Source: Zymoseptoria tritici IPO323
Taxonomy: Eukaryota > Ascomycota > Dothideomycetes > Mycosphaerellales > Mycosphaerellaceae
DNA length: 64,000 nucleotides
Reading direction: 5' to 3'
Assembly: GCF_000219625.1 (NCBI RefSeq)
Contig: NC_018202.1
Span: 434,001-498,000 of the forward strand
The stretch's first letter is position 1, and each line of letters opens with the position of its first letter. Shown here piece by piece: positions 22,370 to 32,672 of the stretch. The position numbers were made by a program, and so were the translations under genes. The notes beneath the pieces were generated by a model, which saw only the letters and a list, made by a program, of their open reading frames with translations, searched no databases and was not told where the DNA came from.

Positions 22370-23191
22370 ATGCCTTCACCACGCTTGGGACCACTGTCCT
22401 AGTTGAACTGCCCGCAGACATCTATGCGGAGCTTGCGAAACACAAGCCCAAACTATAAAGCCTGGGAGCTCTATCTCCATCCTCCCACCCACATCTATTC
22501 GCCAGGCATGTCCCTCCTTACGATAACCCGGACGGACCGTAACATCCTTACCTCGTTGCCAGACAATGTCTGCAACGAAATCCTCTGTTACTACAATCAA
22601 CCTCATTCCAATTACAGGTGTCCCAGCTACCGAGCCGGTCCGGGCAGCAGCTCGAAAGTGCGCCAATGGCGGGAGTACTGCTTTATCGACTGACACGGTA
22701 CTCCGGATCGGAACATTGTGGAAAGACCAGAAACCCTACACGCGGCGTGCTTTGCGTCCACCGCTCCGGGAATGCCATCCACGAACAGTGGTAGTAAATG
22801 AATAATGCATGCGCGACAAGCGGTACGTTCGAGTCGGTCATCCGCTTTGAAGCAAATGCCTACCCGCGCCGAGAACAAGCTGCCAAAGAACTCAGGTCTG
22901 GTCGACATTCGTCAAGCGTCTCCCAGAACATAAATGTCCCTCACATCCGCCTTGGTCCCGGATCTCCCGACCGCCATCCTCCTCATATACATCCCAACCT
23001 CATTCAGCTAGTGCGCGCGGGCTTCGTTATGCGTACACACGGTCCAGGCCGTGGTCTGGAAAAAGTCCACAAGGCCTATATCTACCACCATCGCGGTCTT
23101 GGTTGCCGGCGGAACATGCGAAAGAGACTACATCGACTCGCATCGTATCTATGCATCTGGGAAGAGCAGTGAGTCCAGCAGGTTCCTGTAA
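22370..23191 (+). pseudogene. Degenerate unknown gene
   Basis: Near 22380 the plus strand reads TTLGTTVLVELPADIYAEL up to a TAA at 22456 where CAA would fit. Later protein-like readings appear in other frames: 22508 (MSLLTITRTDRNILTSLP), and about 23080-23190 (TTIAVLVAGGTCERDYID, ending TAA). Frame changes between them imply indels or unrecognised introns. The hydrophobic TTIAVLVAG suggests a membrane segment. The family is not recognised. Confidence 0.35.
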
Positions 23192-23637
23192 ACCTCATTA
23201 GAGAAGTTGCGACTAACGTGAGTACAAGCAAAACATTTATTGTGCTCGGCTGCTGCGGTCAAGTTTGCTGCTTATTTGTAGCGTGGCACAGCGGCGCTGC
23301 CAGATATTCGCTCTGCTTGCTGGTTGAAGTCTCCGGTCGCGTACTCTCCCTTGTGTATCTAACTTTCGTCGCGCGTGAACTTTATCGGTAAGAAAGTCCC
23401 ACCACGCCAGCCAATACTGACATCTCTTCCCAGCGGCAATATATCCGCGTCAGTCATCCATACAGAACTTGTCTGTCCGGGCTCACGCCACTCTTTGTCT
23501 AACGTTTCGGCTCTTTTCGCAAAAGCGTCCTCCGTTGCCTCAACCGCCGGACCTTACACAGGCTGACACGTCGGAGGTCGCAAGTCCGGCGGCGACGCTA
23601 AAGCGAAGCTGAACAGTTTGTCGAGACCCAGGGCAGG
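23192..23637. other. No supported gene
   Basis: Short frames only (63 codons on the plus strand at 23375). No repeats and no splice-like series seen. Confidence 0.3.
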
Positions 23638-24732
23638 TTAAGCGTTTTCATGAGTCCACAGCGGCGTTAATGGAGTAGTCACTGGCATGTTGGGAGGGAC
23701 TGTATACACTGCTAGGATGGGGACCGTAGTAATCGTGGCCTCGACGATAGGTTGATGATCCGATCCCATTGTCGGTGGATGTAGCATATCATGAGAGTGC
23801 GGCGTCGAGCCTGCGGTCAACTCAGAGTTTCGTCGTCTAGCAGGATCTTGGCTGACGGGACATTTCGCAATGATTAAGCACCTGCTCATGATTCTGGCTT
23901 TGTCAAGGCTGCGAGAAGATCCGCCGACCTTGCCTTTATCACCACTGCCAACGATTACAAGCGCGATAGTGTAGACATCCACCTCCCCATTAATCGTATG
24001 CAGGATGCTTCCCTGGAGCAGAGTTCGCAAGCTTCGATGAGCATTGAACTTGATAAACCCATTCGTGGCATCACCAGATGTATTATGCTGGACGTGCAGC
24101 TGCGGGCGACATGTTGCGGCAAGACTGAAGCTGGAACTGTACGCAAGGAAGCCGTAGGAACACTCGGGAGGCCGAGACTACTGCTGTTGCGCCCTTGAAA
24201 GAGCTCGCTCATAGGTCCATGGATACTTCTCCACCGCTTCCTCCCTACCGTTATTGGTCCGTCCACGGCCGTGCTATCCGGGATCCAGGCGGCACTGGCG
24301 GCACGCAGTAGGGACCCTCTTTTAACGCATGCGCAAGCGCCTCGACCGAGACCAAATGGGAAAGACCGTTTTGGGGAATCGGCGAAGTCATCTGCCAAGG
24401 AGGAAGGGAGCCGAGCTTAAGGCTGACCTCGAATTTTGCCACGGTTGAAGGCAGTGCAACATTCGTCGGACGCACAAACCATGGTTCGGCGTGAACTGGG
24501 CAATGAGAAGTGTATAGCTCTTTCGAGGTACGCGGGTCCTTCCTGTGGCCCTTTCCTCCCCGATCGGCTTGCTCCTGAGGGCATCTTTTGCCCACGCGAC
24601 CGCTCCTACTATTCTAATGCCGTGACACTCTGGGCCGCTGACCTTCTTGACTAGACCATCGTGACTCTTCAAACAAGCGACAGCAGTCCAGAGTAAGCCC
24701 GCGAATACTCCAACAACAATCACGACAACCAT
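23638..24732 (-). pseudogene. Single-pass membrane protein, frameshifted
   Basis: From the ATG at 24732 the minus strand encodes a membrane span at once (MVVVIVVGVFAGLLWTAVA), then a charged segment to about 24600. The reading continues in a second frame, 24595-24251 (STVAKFEVSLKLGSLPP), and a third about 24110-23638 (INGEVDVYTIALVIVGSG), ending TAA at 23638. Two shifts or unseen introns are required. An in-frame ATG at 24777 exists, but using it would overlap the shugoshin-like start; the two ATGs at 24732 and 24738 stand back to back. Family unknown. Confidence 0.4.
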
Positions 24733-24737
24733 TCGAC

Positions 24738-25298
24738 ATGCGCACGAAATCCAGAGCACCAGAAGAAAAGCCAGCAACCGACATTAACGAAGTGAAACGA
24801 CGGTCCATCCGGCAAAACCGCGAACTCGCAAAGTACAGCTCCGCGCAATTCCTCAAGATCCAGAGTCTTCATCTCGAAATCAGCAAGCTACTATCAAACA
24901 ATCTGCAACTTCGAGAGCGAGTACTGGGATTAGAGAATCAGCTTCAAGACACAAGGCGGCAAGCCTCTAATGCAACGATCGGGCGGGTGAAGGCGCACGA
25001 TCAGGAGTCTGAAACCAACAATCTGGAACTTCAAGAGCGAGTACCTGGATTGGAGAATGAGCTCCAAGGCGCAAGGCGGCATGCCTCCAATGCAGCAATC
25101 AAGGCGGATCTACGATCGAAGTTGGCGGAACTGAGCGGCATGGTCGAAGAGCTCGAGGATGATGGCACAGCGGACATCGATTTCGAGCGGGAAGTGGTGG
25201 ATATCAATCCACCTCATCACCGTGAACGATACTTGGAGCTTCCCGCGCGGCGACTACAACCTTGCCCACGTTTAATATTGCACGGCGCGACTGAATAA
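24738..25298 (+). CDS. Shugoshin-like protein, N-terminal coiled coil
   Basis: 186 codons from ATG at 24738 to TAA. Residues 17-60 read EVKRRSIRQNRELAKYSSAQ followed by a leucine heptad region (ISKLLSNNLQLRERV), matching the conserved N-terminal coiled coil of shugoshin, which dimerises and recruits PP2A to protect centromeric cohesin. A second heptad block at residues 90-120 repeats the first (LRERVLGLENQLQ and LQERVPGLENELQ), an internal duplication not usual in the family. Shugoshins are typically 400-700 residues with a basic C-terminal SGO motif that binds phosphorylated histone H2A; that motif is absent here. This is therefore a truncated paralogue or a separate coiled-coil protein made from the N-terminal domain. 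Degraded copies lie at 17950 and 26690. Confidence 0.6.
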   Translation: MRTKSRAPEEKPATDINEVKRRSIRQNRELAKYSSAQFLKIQSLHLEISKLLSNNLQLRERVLGLENQLQDTRRQASNATIGRVKAHDQESETNNLELQERVPGLENELQGARRHASNAAIKADLRSKLAELSGMVEELEDDGTADIDFEREVVDINPPHHRERYLELPARRLQPCPRLILHGATE

Positions 25299-25361
25299 AT
25301 CTGCCACTCCAGCGCCATCGATTACTACGGGAGGAATCGCGGGCACGGAGGATGTTCATGC

Positions 25362-25910
25362 ATGAGTGTTGATGCATGTAAGTCTGTCCACGAGTGGACC
25401 AGTTTCGAGCCATATCGGCCGCCGCTACAGCAGAAGGGATCTGAACCACCACCCGGCGTCTCGCCACATTTCTTCAATCCTCGGCCGAACAGATTCTGGA
25501 CATTAAATAAGCCTGAGGATGAAAGCGAAGAGACTCGGGGAGAAAACACTGGAGGGGTTCCTAGGGTGGAGAAGGGAAGAGATGATCAACTAGCTGGATG
25601 GAGTGTCAAAGGGCGCGCTCGGGTCGAAGCCAAAGGTGAAGCAGGAGATGCAAGACCAGATACCACAGCCAGCAGCACCAATGGGATAGGAGAACACACC
25701 ACTGCCATCGCTCGCCTTCGTGATGACCTGGAACCGCCAAGGACATGTTCATCGCTGCTTCTTTTTCTCCTTCAATTTTGCTGCTGCTGGATGAGTCTTG
25801 CTATCAAGTGCGTTCTTCCGCCTCTTAAGCGACTCCTTCTTTTCTCGCTGTTCAGGTTGGATCGGCGTTGCATTGGGTGCGTAATGGCCCACGCGAGCTG
25901 GCTGAGTTGA
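25362..25910 (+). CDS. Hypothetical protein (182 codons)
   Basis: Open plus-strand frame. The first 130 residues are polar, Pro/Glu/Gly-rich and probably disordered (PEDESEETRGENTGG); the last 50 are Leu/Cys-rich. Composition changes sharply at about 25745, where a minus-strand frame (25772-26014) overlaps, so the real gene may end or splice there. Lies 63 bp after the shugoshin-like stop and could be a 3' exon of it, but I see no splice sites that would join them. Confidence 0.3.
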   Translation: MSVDACKSVHEWTSFEPYRPPLQQKGSEPPPGVSPHFFNPRPNRFWTLNKPEDESEETRGENTGGVPRVEKGRDDQLAGWSVKGRARVEAKGEAGDARPDTTASSTNGIGEHTTAIARLRDDLEPPRTCSSLLLFLLQFCCCWMSLAIKCVLPPLKRLLLFSLFRLDRRCIGCVMAHASWLS

Positions 25911-26014
25911 GAGGTGATGGAACATACGGCGTAGTCCTGATTCGTGGTGGCCTGCAGTTGTGCGTTGGCGTTTAAGTCGGCTATAGTTGTGGTAGCGAGT
26001 TCCGATTGTACCAC
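25772..26014 (-). CDS. Putative N-terminal exon, unknown
   Basis: Minus-strand frame beginning MVQSELATTTIADLNANAQL with a Gln/Asn-rich start, then a basic stretch (SEKRRSRLRGGR) ending in four Gln. Composition is more natural than the opposing plus frame. A downstream continuation is not resolved. Unknown family. Confidence 0.3.
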   Translation of the reverse strand: MVQSELATTTIADLNANAQLQATTNQDYAVCSITSQLSQLAWAITHPMQRRSNLNSEKRRSRLRGGRTHLIARLIQQQQN

Positions 26015-26147
26015 CTCCCTCCAGCAGCAGAATCAGAACTAACAGCCGAACTCACAAGGCCAACGGATGCTAACACCCTTATGGCTGCCCGATATCTTCG
26101 ACGAGTCTGAATCAGCATGATCATCCGCCTAGGACATCGAGACTCAT

Positions 26148-26624
26148 ATGCTTCCTCTTCCTCTCTTTAACACCTCTCCCGCCGTATCAGCCTTTCGAGT
26201 TCGCTCTACACAATCCGACCGAGCTGATATTCCTCGCCCGTCCCGCGGTCGAAATCACATCGGTAAATCTCCACCTCGATGTCTTGGCCCATCTCGCTAT
26301 TCACTCGAACTTACGTACGGAATGCGCATTGTAAGTGCGGAGGTGTATTATACCGCAGTCCGGGACGGCAGATACTCTGTAACGACTGAAAGATCGCTGA
26401 TCGCCCTGCTCTCCGACTCGGATTGTGTTCGCCTAGGAGGAGTACGGTATCCTTACTTTTACCGGCTCTTCGGCCCAATGCCTTGCCGCCTGCCTGCTAT
26501 ACGAGAGCGCCAAAGCGAAAATTCTTTCTCTGGCCACGCCGATGGATGGAAGGATTGGACCGAAGTGCACCGCAAGGCACGCATTGACATTACTTTACGT
26601 CTAAGCAAAGTAAGCAAAGTATAG
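26148..26624 (+). CDS. Hypothetical protein (158 codons)
   Basis: Open plus frame, TAG stop. The middle is protein-like (YGMRIVSAEVYYTAVRDG; SLIALLSDSDCVRLGG) with no recognised motif. The C-terminus has a small tandem duplication, SKVSKV, from AGTAAGCAA repeats. It may be a lone exon. Confidence 0.35.
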   Translation: MLPLPLFNTSPAVSAFRVRSTQSDRADIPRPSRGRNHIGKSPPRCLGPSRYSLELTYGMRIVSAEVYYTAVRDGRYSVTTERSLIALLSDSDCVRLGGVRYPYFYRLFGPMPCRLPAIRERQSENSFSGHADGWKDWTEVHRKARIDITLRLSKVSKV

Positions 26625-26689
26625 ATGAAAACTGCGCATGAGCAAAACAGATGAGGGAATACTCAGCCGATAGCATTACCGAGAAAGGC

Positions 26690-26755
26690 AACCTCTAGCC
26701 GAACTCATGCGCGACACGCAATGCCCACCATCGCAGGGAACAAGGCACGAAAGAT
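26690..26755 (+). repeat. Third fragment sharing shugoshin-locus sequence
   Basis: CTCATGCGCGACACGCAATG and the following CCCACCATC match the 3' part of the degraded shugoshin copy at about 18238-18275 with few changes. The two are 8.4 kb apart in the same orientation. It is too short to carry a function. Confidence 0.5.
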
Positions 26756-26832
26756 CAGGGACACCGAGATGACTGTTAGACCAGAGTGCGGCGACTGGCA
26801 GTCCAGATATTGGTCCTCCACCCGCGGCACAC

Positions 26833-27549
26833 TTGATTTTAACAGCCGGAAGACGAATCGAAGAATGTGAAGGATGTGTCCCCGCCCATCCTGGAAGAGG
26901 ACTCGCGACTGTCAATTTGGAGACAAGAAGGAAGCAGAAGAATATTGCGTCAGAGTTGGAGATGAGACGGTCATCGATACTCGCACAGTCGCTGGTGAAG
27001 CCAGCTAGAGATGTGGCACCTTGGCCACTCCGAACCGGCGCGAACATGGAGGAAGCCGGCGGATCGCGATGTATCTTCCTCGTCCTGACAATCTGTGTAA
27101 GCTGGAACATGTATCGGAGAGGCCTTTCATGCAAAGCTTTGGCCCACTGCGATGAGCGACTACGCTTGGATGGCGATTCGTTCAGCACGGCGATTCATTC
27201 CACTCTCCCGCTCCCAACGGGGCATGGCAGATCGGCCATCTCCTCACTATACTTGCGCACTGCTCTCGGCCACGCAGATCCGGAGGCGGCAATACTCAGG
27301 TACCGCACCACCGACACACTGACGAATGCGCGACCTCAGCGACAGCACCTCTTTATGCACAAACAACATGGACTGGCCGACCTCCTTGCCTGTGCGCGAC
27401 TGCAGCAAAGAGACAGTGCGAAGCAAGACCTGGCGAGCCGACGACAGACGAAACCAGCTAAGCGGACATCCAGAAAATCCCTCCCCGCTTACCCCCGTCA
27501 TCGCTTCGCAAGACACTGCCAGCGCCTCCCTTTGTTGCCTGAAGAATAA
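26833..27549 (+). CDS. Hypothetical protein (238 codons)
   Basis: Uninterrupted plus frame with a TAA stop. It has an acidic/basic N-terminal half (TRRKQKNIASELEMRRSS), a hydrophobic segment (CIFLVLTICVSW) that could span a membrane, and a Lys/Arg-rich C-terminus. Antisense frames of 170 (26676-27188) and 147 codons overlap it, so strand is not certain. No family is recognised. Confidence 0.35.
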   Translation: MILTAGRRIEECEGCVPAHPGRGLATVNLETRRKQKNIASELEMRRSSILAQSLVKPARDVAPWPLRTGANMEEAGGSRCIFLVLTICVSWNMYRRGLSCKALAHCDERLRLDGDSFSTAIHSTLPLPTGHGRSAISSLYLRTALGHADPEAAILRYRTTDTLTNARPQRQHLFMHKQHGLADLLACARLQQRDSAKQDLASRRQTKPAKRTSRKSLPAYPRHRFARHCQRLPLLPEE

Positions 27550-27779
27550 CACTCTCCACCGCAAACTGCGGTATCTAACGCCGCTGCAACTCGAGGCATC
27601 GGCACCTTCGAGACGTCTCCAAGCTCCTCTACGGCTGACGCGGACGACACCCTTCACTCTCGTGTCTGTGCTTCTGCAACTCCACCTCAATCGATGCGTA
27701 ACTCGATTCTGATGAGTAGCAACGATACTACCAACACCAAGTAGCTGTCCTTCGCTGCTTTAAGCCTCTCTTCCTGCTC

Positions 27780-28664
27780 CTACCGGTCTGAACCGTCTTC
27801 AACATCACCATCGTACGCCCCTTCCTCCTCTCCTTCCATTTTACTGAAATTAATGTCCGCGGTGTTGTCATGCATACGATGCCCAGCCTTGTTATCCACG
27901 TCGCCGCCTTTGTCCATCCCTCCCACACGTCCATCACCTCCAGAGCCAGCCCAAACTTCGCCCGCCGCATCGTACAGCACGGCGCGAAGGCCTTCAACAT
28001 CAGCAATGCCCTCGGACCCGTGTTGGTCTGCGGAGCTCTCGGAGCTGCTTGGGCTTGAAGGCCAAGTGCCGGGCATACGGCTAGCTGTAGGAATGGATTG
28101 CGGCACGGCAACGCGTTGCGGGGAACTGGATCGTCGGCGATGTGTGCGGCGACGTTTCGCCAGCGGGGTTGGGACGGCGGTGCCAAGACCGATCTCGGGA
28201 GGAGTGGCAAAGGCTGTTGTGTCGACTCGTGTTGTTGGAGGTGGTGATTTTGCGGATGTTAATGCGCTCTTGGCTCGAGCTAATAGCTTGAGCTTCGCTC
28301 CTGTGGGGCGTCGTGGTTTGCGAGACGGTATTAAAAAGGTAGAACTCATTAGTTCACCGACGTTGGGGCGATGGGCAGATCTTGCACTGCTGCTCGGCGT
28401 CGCTGCAGTGGGATTGTCGCCGTCAGCATGAGATGTGCTTAAAGTCCTTTTGCGGGATCGGGGAAGCGCATCGATGTAGGCGGATTGTTCTGCTGCAGGC
28501 TCAGGCCCAAGGTGTAGGACAGTACGAGCATCTATACAGTCAACTGTACTCTTGAAATCATCCTTCGAAGAGTCGTTAAGGGAGTCGTCCGAAGATATCT
28601 CAATGGGTTCGTGGAATGGGTTACTACCTTCCGGGTAAGTAGGAGAGAATGTTTCTGCACCCAT
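27780..28664 (-). CDS. Disordered nuclear-type protein (294 codons)
   Basis: The longest clean frame in the window, from ATG at 28664 to TAA at 27780, with no interruption. Residues 1-60 are acidic/Ser-rich (ISSDDSLNDSSKDD). Residues 85-180 are basic with likely nuclear localisation signals (RKPRRPTGAK, KRRRTHRRR). The C-terminus is acidic (GEEEGAYDGDVEDG). The basic-then-acidic layout and lack of hydrophobic segments suggest a chromatin or RNA-associated protein, but no domain is recognised. The region upstream of the ATG is pyrimidine-rich on the coding strand (CTTTTTCTTTCTCACC-type), usual for fungal promoters. Probably intact, unlike most neighbours. Confidence 0.6.
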   Translation of the reverse strand: MGAETFSPTYPEGSNPFHEPIEISSDDSLNDSSKDDFKSTVDCIDARTVLHLGPEPAAEQSAYIDALPRSRKRTLSTSHADGDNPTAATPSSSARSAHRPNVGELMSSTFLIPSRKPRRPTGAKLKLLARAKSALTSAKSPPPTTRVDTTAFATPPEIGLGTAVPTPLAKRRRTHRRRSSSPQRVAVPQSIPTASRMPGTWPSSPSSSESSADQHGSEGIADVEGLRAVLYDAAGEVWAGSGGDGRVGGMDKGGDVDNKAGHRMHDNTADINFSKMEGEEEGAYDGDVEDGSDR

Positions 28665-29285
28665 TATTCTGCCAAATTGAGATAGCTTGACAGACGAAAG
28701 TGAGATAATGGAGGTGGGAGGTGAGAAAGAAAAAGTAATATGAGCTTCTAATGTGATTGTTCTTGACTCTCAACTGTTCTATTCATTATGTGTGTACTAA
28801 AGAAACGGTCGTAGGTTGTGTTTGTCTGAAGGTAGTGCCAGAAGATTCTGTCGTAATCTCGAGCGAGTAGGGACTATCTTGGTGTTCGGTATGTAAGTTA
28901 CAACTAATGTATGTGAATGTCTGCCGACGAAGACGCAAGAAATGACATGAGGAAGTATAATACCGAGATGCTGAGTGTGGGCATGAGGAACCCTAAAAAC
29001 ACATGCAAGAGCCGTTTAGTGCATACACCATGCGGAGGCAAAGTCCAAAAGAGCTGCGCACATCTAAGTTCGACCATTGTGAAACTGGCTTCGCTTTCGA
29101 CGGCTGCACTCCGCTGTTCGATGGCGGCCGTAGTACTCTATTATCTTCTTCTCCTCTAATTCGGAACTATGGCGGAGGCCAGCGTAGCAATCCCTTGGAC
29201 TTTTAGTACGCGGTGGTCCGGGTGAGGTGCCATGTAGTGTTGCGTTGCTGCTAGAGAATATTTCATTCGAAAATGGCGCGCCTCT
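28665..29285. promoter_or_regulatory. Probable promoter region of the 28664 gene
   Basis: On the minus strand a CT-rich tract lies about 40-75 bp upstream of the ATG, a typical fungal core-promoter feature. A plus frame at 28917-29159 is unrecognised. No other gene is seen. Confidence 0.35.
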
Positions 29286-30600
29286 ATGTTAATAGAGATG
29301 TCGGAGCTTCAAAGTCTTGCGCTCCTCCAACATGCTCTCCTTTACACAGTTAAGCACCTCGTCCCATCCGTCATTGGAATAGCCAGGCTCGATGACAATC
29401 GGTACCTCATCATCTGGAAGGGTTATAGACACACTCGACACCTCTCTACCCTCCAGATCGCGGCTTAGAGTCTTCCGAAGAGTTGATTTTATGCTTGAAG
29501 TCATTTCCTCGTTGATTCTCCTCGGTAGCACGGTCCTCCTGCGGTTCGTTTTGTGCGCCAAGGACGGCGCCTTCTAGAGCCTGGTAGTTGCGCGACGTTT
29601 GTTCCGGGTCGAGGTCGTGCTAACAAGCGATCTATTGCTCGAAGTCCATGGATTCGGTCGCTTCCTCAGGTCTGCAGTCTTCACTATCAGCTTGAAGCGT
29701 AGGCCGCCTCTTGCTGACATGCAGAGTACCTGACTGCGACGCCGGTCTCCTTGCGGTGTGGTGACAATCCATGGCCCATCTCTACGCAAAGCTCCATGAC
29801 TTTCGTCGTCCAGATGGAGTTCGCCAGTTGCGACTCTGGAACTTCATGCCGGGTGTCGGACCAGCCGCTCACGGCAATACGGAGTGGAGCATCTCGTCCG
29901 GCTGATATTAACGCAACGACCTCTCGGAATTTCCAGAATTCTTGGGACTTGCGGTGGACGAGGAGGTGGCGTGAAGACTAGCCTAGAGCGGAGATCGGGA
30001 GTATCCACGGTTCCATCATTCTGGCGAAGGCTTCTTCGCCCCAATTGCACTCGATACCCTTCCACGAGCTCGGTAATGCGCCTGCTTTCGGAGATAGTCT
30101 TGCGGGCGACTCTGCGTGTTCGGGTCGTCGGCGCTTCCGTGGCTCAAGTGACTTGTGCGTAAATTGGAAGGTCCCTCTCGTTGTGGTTTGGTATAAGTCC
30201 ATTGATAGCAACGAGGAATTGTCCCAGTTGGGCGCCGGTGACACTTGGGCCCGGCATCGTCGTTCGTGTAGTCCTCGGCCTGCAACTCATTTCCGACAAT
30301 TCAGGATCCATTTTCTGACAAGGGTGGATCGTTGGCGGAGTCGTCGTCGCCGCCGCCGTCGTCGTCACCAAGATCGCCGGACGCCGGGTTTTCGAAAGAC
30401 TCGTCAGCAGTCAATTCTCCGTCGACGGAGTCTTCTGGGGTAGCATCGTACGAACCAACACAACACCATCGAACATGAACGCCGAAAAATCCAGACGACC
30501 CACTAACATCGGCTTGCCATGTGCATATTGCCGTCCAACGCCCCATCACGCTGGGGTACGAGCATCGGCTGGAATAGGAGGCTCCATTGCTCGCGGCCAA
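29286..30600 (-). pseudogene. Degenerate acidic protein gene
   Basis: A minus-strand series. 30600-30301 has an acidic run (GDLGDDDGGGDDDSAND) then TGA, with the same frame continuing (QAEDYTNDDAGPKC) to about 30230. A shifted frame gives LGQFLVAINGLIPNHNERD to about 30145. Then come 29870-29690 (WTTKVMELCVEMGHGLSP) and 29561-29289 (SVSITLPDDEVPIVIEPG), ending TAG. At least three frame changes occur. The acidic tract corresponds to a run of GTC/GCC triplets on the plus strand, prone to slippage. Unknown family. Confidence 0.4.
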
Positions 30601-30733
30601 GTCCCAAGCGCTGCGCGATGAACAGAAAGAGGGGCTATGTATACTCTAGATAAGAGGGCATGGGAGAATCGCTTCGCTGATGCGGGAAGATGATAGTCAT
30701 GTTTCCGGTGCCGGAGATACTGTATTCAAGGCA

Positions 30734-31190
30734 TTACCTGTCTTCTGGCCTCGTCGGAGACGACTCTCGGAAGTGGATCTCAATCTCAAGAACTCCCTCG
30801 TGTCTGCAATCATTCTGGAAACGGACGTCACGAGAGTTGTGCGCCGAGGTTGTTGTACTCCACCCTGCCACATAGCATACAAGGAACCTCGATGATGCAG
30901 CCGCAGTTGACAGCTTTCGGCTGTATCTCCAGCAGCTTGCCAGGTCGAACGGTTGCAATTCTGCGTATTGCTGGCAGCAGACCCTCGAGAAGTTCATACT
31001 GTTCCTCCTCGGATACCTGAACAAACAAAATGGGCGGCAAAACCGGCCAGAGGACATTGGAGGGAATGTACGAGGGTAGTCCGACGGCAGCATACCGGAG
31101 TCCGTCCGTAGCACTCCACTTTCCTTGGTGATGCTATTGCCAAGGACACAATCCCAGCACGAACGATTCCTCCACCATGGAGCATACGCC
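30734..31190 (-). pseudogene. Unknown gene fragment with one frameshift
   Basis: The minus strand reads GLRYAAVGLPSYIPSNVLWP then VSEEEQYELLEGLLPAIRR and IIEVPCMLCGRVEYNNLG to about 30828. A one-base shift then gives RDVRFQNDCRHEGVLEIEIH, ending at a donor-like CAG|GTAATG near 30733. An upstream piece in another frame (HGGGIVRAGIVSLAIASP) may be an earlier exon. Composition is convincingly coding; the family is not recognised. Confidence 0.4.
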
Positions 31191-31261
31191 GGTATACCCC
31201 TAGGTCGGACTTCGATTAGTACGCTTCCCTACGTCGACGGCGTCGAAAAATCCCAATAACA

Positions 31262-32357
31262 ATGAACCGGAAGGATGGTTGGACGCTCACGGCCTACCAT
31301 TCCTTGCCCGTGATGACGCCGTGGATTCAGGCATGGAGTGCGATCCGTCCAGTCCATGGGATTTCAGATCGTTCTCGATGGCGAAGTTCCAGCCTCCAGC
31401 TCCAGATGCCTACGCTTTCGTTGGTTTTTCCCGCAGTGAGCGACTGGTGATCGTTCTGCAAAGCGATAATCCACGATGATGTGCAAGCAGCGATTTTGTT
31501 AGCGAGGAATAACAGACCCACAGATGCCAATCGACCTTGTACCTGGCTGGGAGACCGAGCCGAACTGCGAGAGACAGGTAATCGAGAGAAGTGGCATACA
31601 CACCGATGGAGATGTCAACGAAGCTTGGGTCGTCGTACAGGGTTAAAAGCCGTGAGTATATCCTTTGCCATACTCCTTAGCATGGTCACGCTTAACTGAC
31701 AGGTCTACCAGAAACTAAGGAGCATGTTGTGTTTTGTCCAAGAAGCAGTTCGCAAAGAAGAAGCATGCGCCATGAAGGAGGATGCGAATGTTGCAGGCCA
31801 TGGTCGGAATGCAGGTATAGACTTGTGAGGTCTGATAGGTCGCGATCTCATAGATGAAGTGCATCTTCAAGGTCTTTCCTGTATGCGGCACGCTTTTGCA
31901 GGGTCTACCAGAACATGTTGTACCGAAACGTCAGAACTGCTCTCCCTCGGAACTTGCTGAGCTTCGCAATCGAGATCATTGACGACCATCGCTGAGGTCA
32001 AGAAGCCGTCGTCCGCTTGACGAACATCCTGTTGTGATTGGATTCAAGCTAAGAGGAAGGACGCCCTCTGATTGGTAGATATGTACTGTCATACAGAGAG
32101 ACATCCAGGAGGAGTTTCTCCCTGTCATCTGCTGTTGCTGCAACTTCTTGCTGACGAGAATTCGGAAGGTGGCTACTTTCGCTGCCTTTACTCGTTTCCG
32201 CAATCATGTTACTGTAGGCGGCGAGTTCCCGAAGGCATAAGCTGGGTGTATCAGGGCCACGACAGACTAGTAGCCGTAAATGTGCTATTGCTCGGCGATT
32301 TCGATATAGAGTACAACCTTTAGGAGCTGATTCCATGGGTTCTCCAAGGTCTGCCAC
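31262..32357 (-). pseudogene. Unknown multi-exon gene, partly decayed
   Basis: Minus-strand pieces in order: 32357-32049 (SRQQEVAATADDREKLLLD, TAG); about 31930-31720 (MHFIYEIATYQTSQVYTC, with hydrophobic ILLHGACFFFANCFL); and 31640-31543 (ISIGVYATSLDYLSLAVRLG). The last is followed by a good 87-nt intron at 31456-31542 (GTACAA donor, CGCTAAC branch, TTTGCAG acceptor) and a final exon ending TGA near 31328. Hydrophobic segments suggest a membrane protein. Stops and shifts separate the first pieces. Family not recognised. Confidence 0.4.
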
Positions 32358-32672
32358 GCAGCTTACGAGGAAATGCTAGGGATGTCTTTATTAGATTCCA
32401 AAAATCACGGTCGATGCGGCATCTACCTCCAGTACGACTGTGCCGCATGAGTAACCCTTGCTATCGCCGAAACTTCGTTGTGGGTCGTGCGACGCAAGGG
32501 ATACGCTCTGTCCACACCTTATAACAAACCGCAATCCTTTCCCATTTCAACACCTCCCGACATAAACAATCCACTCTCCTCACAAAGTCTTCTACACTTA
32601 TATCGTACTGTGCAAAGCACCAGCCGATCAAAATTCTCTTCAGATTGCGGAGTGCCTCGACGGAACAACACT

